From positions 6,074,367-6,138,366 of the forward strand of contig JACGWO010000012.1 in NCBI GenBank assembly GCA_034509735.1: a DNA stretch of 64,000 bases, written 5' to 3'. Numbering within the stretch: the first letter of the stretch is position 1; each line of letters begins with the position of its first letter. The stretch comes from Sesamum alatum (Eukaryota > Streptophyta > Magnoliopsida > Lamiales > Pedaliaceae). The notes under the pieces were generated by a model. That model was given only the letters and a program-made list of their open reading frames with translations, searched no databases and was not told the origin of the DNA. Below are positions 60,101 to 64,000 of this stretch, one piece after another. Made by a program: the position numbers and the translations under genes.

Positions 60101-61985
60101 TTGTTTGTCATGGAGACTAAAAAACACCGTTAAAAGAAGTGCCCCATCTATAAGAGTTCCATTTTAGCAATAAAAACATCTAACCTTTGTCTTTTCCACT
60201 TCCTCAGGCCACAGAATAAACAAAGAGGGAAAAACAAAATAAAGTCAATTAAAGCAGGGACCACAGAAAGGTTTGAACTAGTTATTATCATTTAGATCCT
60301 TTCAGATATTGTGTGTGTATGTTCCTGCTAGGTATTTTCGATTGAGATGAGAAGAGTTCCTAGGTATTGATCTTTGTTGATGATAGAGGCCGTGGCTTGC
60401 TGTTTCTCATTATTGTTATCATTTTACCATAATTATCTATATATGAGTCTTTGTTTTTCCCATAATTATCTATATATGGGTCTGGCTTTACGAATTTGTA
60501 TGAAATTAGCTTATAGAGAAACCCTTAATTTTTTCAAGCTGGTGACTCTTTGTTTCATATGAAATATCTGAAAGAAACAGAAATTTTGTTTGCAATTCTT
60601 TGTGTTAGTGCCTATTGCTTACTTGTAAGCTCCGTGTAGGTACAACCTTACCTGACAGGTGAAGTTACACCCCTGCAAGACAATGTTCTGCACAGAGCAA
60701 CAGAAATAAGTTCTAAAGTTTTGGGATTGAAAGAAGCTCTCCACAGTTTGAATAGCTTGGAGATAAAGTTGAAGGTACTGCTCTAACCCCCCCACCCCCA
60801 CCCAACCCCCCAGCTTCTACACTTTGATTTCTTTGAAGAAGTTGAAACATGTTCACTACAAGCGGACAACAGCCTTTATGCATATAATTTACTTAGTGGC
60901 TATAACTCTGAACTACTGTCATGTTGTATGATGGAGAATGCACCTTTCCCCTGCAACCATTATTAGTTTTGCCAGTATCCCCCGTCTTAAAAGAAAGATG
61001 GCTGCAACCTGGCAGCACTCCATGTAGTAGCACATGAAGGGCTAAAATACTATACCTGTTTCCTGCCCTAGGTGGACAGTGATAATTGGCTAAGGCCTTA
61101 GTCTTGTGGCCCAAAAGGCAACCTACTGATCTAGTACATCTATATAATGTCTCCTGATATATGCAAATTTACTTATCTTTTTTGGTTCAGCTCAGAAGGT
61201 TGGCTGAGGTTGATCTAGTACATCTATATAATGTCTCCTGATATATGCAAATTTAGTTATCTTTGTTGGTTCTGCTCAGAAGGTTGGAGATAGAGAAGTG
61301 GACAGTTTTAACAGCTTGGGACATAGTGTATTTCAATGAGGTTATTGAGAATAAGGCACTTTCTGGATTCCCCTAAATGGACGAAAGCTATCTTACTTGA
61401 ATTGAGTGTTCGTTTACATTAGTGTTTAAGACAGTAGCTGCTGATTTAGAAGACATGTTTCTCTTTGTTGAGGATGACCTTTAAATTACTACCGTAATAA
61501 ATCCTCGGTTGTTCTTTGAACTATTTATAACAGGCCTCAGGGGAAGCATTGTTGCAGACTCAAACTACAAATTCTCTATTTTGGGCTGAAAAGCAACTAC
61601 CCTTGGATTGCGACGCAGATTTCATTCCTCCTGTGGCCGAGCGCGTTTCTTTTGCAGCCCTTCAACCTGTTTCAGGTCAAACATTTATTACCTTATACGA
61701 TGATTACTGTTTTCATTTACCAGTTATTTCATCACCGGACACCTCCACAATTGTACATCAAATCCTTATTTGGTCGTGTAAGACTGCATTATTTGTCTTA
61801 AATGGATGCACATACATTTGCCAGGTGCAAGTCAATCAGAATTGCTCAAGTTGCAGAGAGAAAAGTTAACAGCAATGGATGTAACAGATACACTGGTAAG
61901 ACTGGAGAAAGCTATGGAACTAGCTAGAGACAATACGGCCATACTTGCAGCCAAGCTTGCTATTCAATCTCTCGACATGCGTTAA
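51139..61985 (+). CDS. Plastid LON-domain protein (Lon protease N-terminal domain family, no protease)
   Basis: Seven exons, 51139-51333, 52289-52357, 53008-53127, 53203-53277, 60640-60774, 61534-61675 and 61825-61985, total 897 nt (298 aa). Residues 1 to about 50 are Ser/Arg-rich with few acids, fitting a chloroplast transit peptide. The LON substrate-binding domain follows: LPLLPFPIDQVLVPSEAKTL, HLYEARYIALLEE, TSFAARYGCLVLIEK, GALVSIRGVGRVKLLEF and YLTGEVTPLQDN. The C-terminus is helical (SLEIKLK ... ERVSFAALQPVSG ... AKLAIQSL). No AAA+ or Ser-Lys protease domain is present. At1g19740 and At1g75460 have the same layout; their function is not well defined. Intron 4 is 7362 bp and contains a MADS-box gene and several foldback elements. 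Confidence 0.94.
54133..54681 (+). CDS. Type I (M-gamma-like) MADS-box transcription factor, intronless, nested in a LON intron
   Basis: Translation from ATG at 54133 gives 182 residues; an in-frame ATG at 54103 would add ten residues before the MADS domain and is less likely. The MADS domain spans residues 1-60: MVRSKIRYELIADERTRRET, FKKRKTGLFKKLNELKTLCD, VEACGIVINGDGTQSEVWPS. Then comes an M-gamma-type tail with VIQKFKNLPSSSQTNNMVNQ and two probable coiled-coil stretches (about 90-120 and 130-155). There is no K-box. AGL80/PHERES-type relatives act in the central cell and endosperm. Lacking introns and a K-box is normal for type I. The frame is open with no stops, so the gene may be active, but its N-terminus departs from the common MxRKK(V/I)KLAYI form. 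It lies on the same strand as the host gene. Confidence 0.85.
   Translation: MVRSKIRYELIADERTRRETFKKRKTGLFKKLNELKTLCDVEACGIVINGDGTQSEVWPSPHAASQVIQKFKNLPSSSQTNNMVNQAGFLRQNLSRLSKNLDKETRKVQSLERELLLAKCLVEQEVDVSNSNELHEMLRLLERKIGMVDRRIADIEPSSSNMVAGRKETNDGPHHGKGKQPL
55404..56261. mobile_element. Foldback (Mutator-like MITE) element with GCGCC-rich ends
   Basis: The left end CATAGTTATTAAAGGTGCGC is the inverse of the right end (inverted reading CATAGTTGGAAAGGCGCACG). Nine-base flanks gtcatagcc and atcataacc match at 7 of 9 positions, as expected for an aged Mutator-type target duplication. The GC-rich subterminal parts repeat 'gcgcaaggcgc' and 'gccgtgcgcc'. A smaller MITE (55735-55975) is nested inside. 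It lies in LON intron 4. Confidence 0.65.
55735..55975. repeat. Small MITE nested in the 55.4-kb foldback
   Basis: It starts GGTATATTGTACCGACACCC and ends with the inverse (inverted reading GGTAAATTATATTGGCACCC, then 'cttgaggt'). The interior has paired 'acaaacacc' and 'ggggtgtttg' blocks. Confidence 0.72.
56587..57541. mobile_element. Second GCGCC-rich foldback element with an internal duplication
   Basis: The left end AGTTGTTAAAGGCGCATGTC mirrors the right end (inverted reading AGTTATAAAAGGCGCACCAT). A 123-bp segment is tandemly duplicated at 56608-56851. Internal segments at about 57010-57092 and 57225-57315 are inverted copies of each other ('tgttttacatatttctttta'), so the element can fold on itself. 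It belongs to the family of the element at 55404-56261. Confidence 0.65.
56608..56851. repeat. Exact 123-bp tandem duplication
   Basis: The unit starting GCATCATGTCACAAAGGTGC at 56608 recurs at 56731 and remains the same base for base to about 56851. Confidence 0.95.
57550..60639. other. Remainder of LON intron 4
   Basis: About 3 kb of AT-rich intron with no recognisable gene or clear transposon end. Short repeated text 'cataattatctatatatg' occurs twice near 60430-60480. Confidence 0.45.
61128..61287. repeat. 84-bp tandem duplication in LON intron 5
   Basis: The unit starting GATCTAGTACATCTATATAA at 61128 recurs at 61212 with a few differences and ends near 61287. Confidence 0.92.
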
Positions 61986-62399
61986 GTAATGTATCGTTCA
62001 AATGTCTATATCTCAACACGACGTAGCATGGCATGTATATATATATATTATATAAAAGATTTTGAAAATTGTTGTGGATTTTTGGTAGTTGTTTGTTGAT
62101 AAATGAGTGTTGGTCTGTCATTTGAATTCAAAATTAAAATATGAAAGTAAAACCTGCTCTGAGATAGAGATGGCAATGAATGGGGTGTGAGATGACTTCA
62201 TCTGGAATTGGAAGTTGTACATCAGATTATTTTGGATTGGAGCTTAATTCCAAAATTTAGGGTTATTTCAAATTTGACTTTATGTTTTGCAGAATTTTAA
62301 ATTTAACTATATGTTCCATTAAAAATTGCAAAAAGAGGCTAAAATGCTACAAAAAGTCATTTTTCTGACGAGAAAATGATTGAAATCATAAAAATTAAA

Positions 62400-63128
62400 A
62401 GGAAAATTTGCACTTTTAGTTCCAAATAATAGTATTGAGCATTTTTAGTCCAATACATTACGGGTTTAACACTTTTGGTCTTACAGGAAGGAAAAGTGTT
62501 GCACTTTTGATCCCAAATCCGTTTAAACCGTTAAGTGATGGATGGAAAATCATTCTTAAAAGGTGATCTTTTTTATGGTTTGAAACCCATTAGGATTCTT
62601 GGAGGAAATTATATCTGATTTTTGCGCTATTTTCATGCATCTCACTCTAGAAAACGACAATTTTTCCTATTAAATTTTGCAAAAAAATAAGTTGTACCCC
62701 TTATGATATAAAAAAACAAAAAGTCCGAAACATTGACAAATTCCAACAATTTTTGGGACATGAAAATGTTTAAGCTGCACCCATAAGCTGGAATTGGTTA
62801 ATGTTTGAGACATTTTTTTTAACTATTATAAGGGGGCTTTTTTTTTTTTTTTTTTGCAAAATTTGTTGGGAATATTGTCAATTTATAGAGTGAGATGCAT
62901 AAATATGGTATCAAAATCGTATATAATTCTCTCCAATAAGTCTTATAAAAAACCATATTTGACCTTTCAAAATTGGTTTTTCATACATTACTTGACAGTT
63001 TAAAAGGAGTTGAGACCAAAGTGCAACATTTTTCCTTCCTATTGGACCAAAGGTGCTGAACCCGTAAAGCGTAGGACCGAAAGTGCAATAGTACCTATCC
63101 TGTGAGATCAAAAGTGTAATTTTTCCAA
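62400..63128. mobile_element. Long foldback element, about 730 bp
   Basis: The left arm (about 62400-62545) and right arm (about 62985-63128) are inverted copies. Shared blocks are 'ttgcacttttagt', 'attacgggttta' and 'ttggtc' with 'aggaaggaaaa'. The interior also pairs ('atgcatctcactcta' with 'tagagtgagatgcat', and 'ttataagg' with the right-hand counterpart). It has no gene, and the whole unit could form one long hairpin. Confidence 0.75.
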
Positions 63129-63299
63129 ATTAAAAAGATGCAAGTCCAAAATATTATCCTATAAAGTTAAAAAAATATAAATGACCTAAGTTAGTCGACA
63201 AAAATACATTTAGGCCTTCTTATTATAGAAATACAAACTAATGCATCTAATCAAAAAAAAAAAAATAATATATCAATTAATATAAAATTTAAAAATTAA

Positions 63300-63418
63300 A
63301 TAAGTTGATTATATTATTAGTTGAAGGTCATTTTTGACTTTACAAAAAAATAATATAACGATGTCATTAATCGCCGTTTGTGAGTGTGGAAAATTTTTTC
63401 TTTTTATATTAATATAGA
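63300..63418 (-). mobile_element. Helitron-like 5' terminus, inverted relative to the 29.3-kb copy
   Basis: Read on the minus strand from 63418, the sequence starts TCTATATTAATATAAAAAG and continues with 'cacaaacggcgattaatgac', parallel to the copy at 29298 ('cacaaatggcggtttatggc'). The other end was not located. Confidence 0.42.
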
Positions 63419-63586
63419 ATGATATAAATATAGATAATTGAGTACATATATACATGTAGCTCACAAAAATAAATTAGATGAGCATAAAATTACACATAAT
63501 AAATTATTGTAAATGTCATAACAAACCCCCTTAGCTAAAACAGAACGGGTCTGGGGCGGATCCGCAATTGACCGACCCCCACCACT

Positions 63587-63595
63587 AAACCCTAA
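63587..63595 (+). promoter_or_regulatory. Telo-box upstream of the right-edge gene
   Basis: AAACCCTAA, the plant telo-box often found in promoters and leaders of ribosomal and other growth-related genes, lies about 320 bp before the ATG at 63918. Confidence 0.45.
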
Positions 63596-63917
63596 TTGTT
63601 CACTTAAGCCCCTGAAACCACGACTCTCAAGCCTCCCTCCCTATCTTCTCCGCGACGTCCTGCGAATCAGGCCGCCGTATTAGGTCAGCCGTTCCACCGA
63701 GAAATCCTGATCCATTCTTGTGTTACACGAGAGCCTGGAACTAGTGACGTCGTTGTCCGTTCCCGTTTCCAATCCGGCCGTTCCGGACAATATAGGAGAA
63801 TTGCTGTCAATTTCTGATCCGTATGTGAGTGGTAGTGTTGTTAGAAACCGAAAGAGAAGGGCTTGTTACAGCATCTGTGACTAGCTGAGTGGAAGTTTTG
63901 CCTGAGGGTCTGCCGCA

Positions 63918-64000
63918 ATGATGGCAGATAAGAAACGTAAATCCAAGGATGGAATGGCTCAAAGTGGTAAGAAAGATAGGGAATTTAGAAACAAGAAGAG
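63918..64000 (+). CDS. 5' end of a Lys/Arg-rich protein, cut by the window
   Basis: The frame from ATG at 63918 begins MMADKKRKSKDGMAQSGKKD and runs to the edge without a stop. The GC-rich upstream stretch with a telo-box looks like a plant leader, and there are in-frame ATGs at 63918 and 63921. The extreme basic content suggests a nuclear or nucleolar protein, but 27 codons are too few to identify it. A GTAAGA sequence at about 63967 could also be a splice donor, which would change the later residues. Confidence 0.5.
   Translation, partial: MMADKKRKSKDGMAQSGKKDREFRNKK

Noticed and set aside
60781..60815. C-rich run in LON intron 5 as a quadruplex or i-motif site
   Set aside because: Irregular C-run without four clear, evenly spaced tracts; low complexity is sufficient to explain it.
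1..64000. A CRISPR array, prokaryotic operon or other transferred system
   Set aside because: All tandem repeats seen lack unique spacers, and every recognisable gene is of plant nuclear type with introns or known intronless plant families.

Overview
The window is nuclear DNA of a flowering plant, most likely a eudicot. It has intron-rich genes with plant GT-AG splice sites and plant-specific families (NPF transporter, type I MADS, FTIP/QUIRKY-type MCTP, GH28 polygalacturonase). The long AT-rich spacers hold foldback elements and small LTR retrotransposons. I could not fix the species. Gene models were built by hand-splicing; every complete multi-exon model sums to a multiple of three and ends in a stop.

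Layout. 1-2495 (-): an intronless MCTP with C2 domains, its C-terminus cut by the window edge. 4589-6931 (-): a 780-residue nuclear-type protein rich in DLN (EAR-like) motifs. 9.8-14.9 kb: decayed transposons. A Mutator-like transposase remnant (+) abuts a plant mobile domain (PMD) remnant (-), and the PMD is split by a 2.85-kb LTR retrotransposon with a perfect 5-bp target duplication. 15.5-16.7 kb: a cluster of foldback repeats. 17.9-18.8 kb (-): a HIG1/RCF1-type mitochondrial protein. 19.8-21.5 kb (+): an LEA-TMEM205 fusion protein with ABRE and RY motifs upstream. 22.2-27.1 kb (-): a 12-exon TM9/EMP70 protein with an 18-nt microexon. 27.5-33.3 kb: gene-free and filled with nested terminal-inverted-repeat elements and a Helitron-like candidate. 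33.4-33.9 kb (-): a small conserved membrane protein. 35.1-37.7 kb (+): an NPF5-type transporter. 39.2-41.5 kb (+): a polygalacturonase. 42.6-44.7 kb (-): an RNF170-like RING plus DUF1232 membrane E3 ligase. 45.4-49.1 kb: a second LTR retrotransposon with gag only and a large tandem array. 51.1-62.0 kb (+): a plastid LON-domain protein whose 7.4-kb fourth intron carries an intronless type I MADS-box gene and several foldback transposons. 63.9 kb to the end (+): the first codons of a lysine-rich protein.

The genes do not form a pathway; this is an ordinary gene neighbourhood. The more unusual points are the PMD/MULE/LTR nest, the two LTR elements that independently carry minisatellite-like arrays beside the 3' LTR, the MADS gene inside the LON intron, and a long-inverted-repeat element with a strikingly GC-rich core. 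I found no CRISPR array, operon or prokaryote-type system and no convincing tRNA or rRNA gene.
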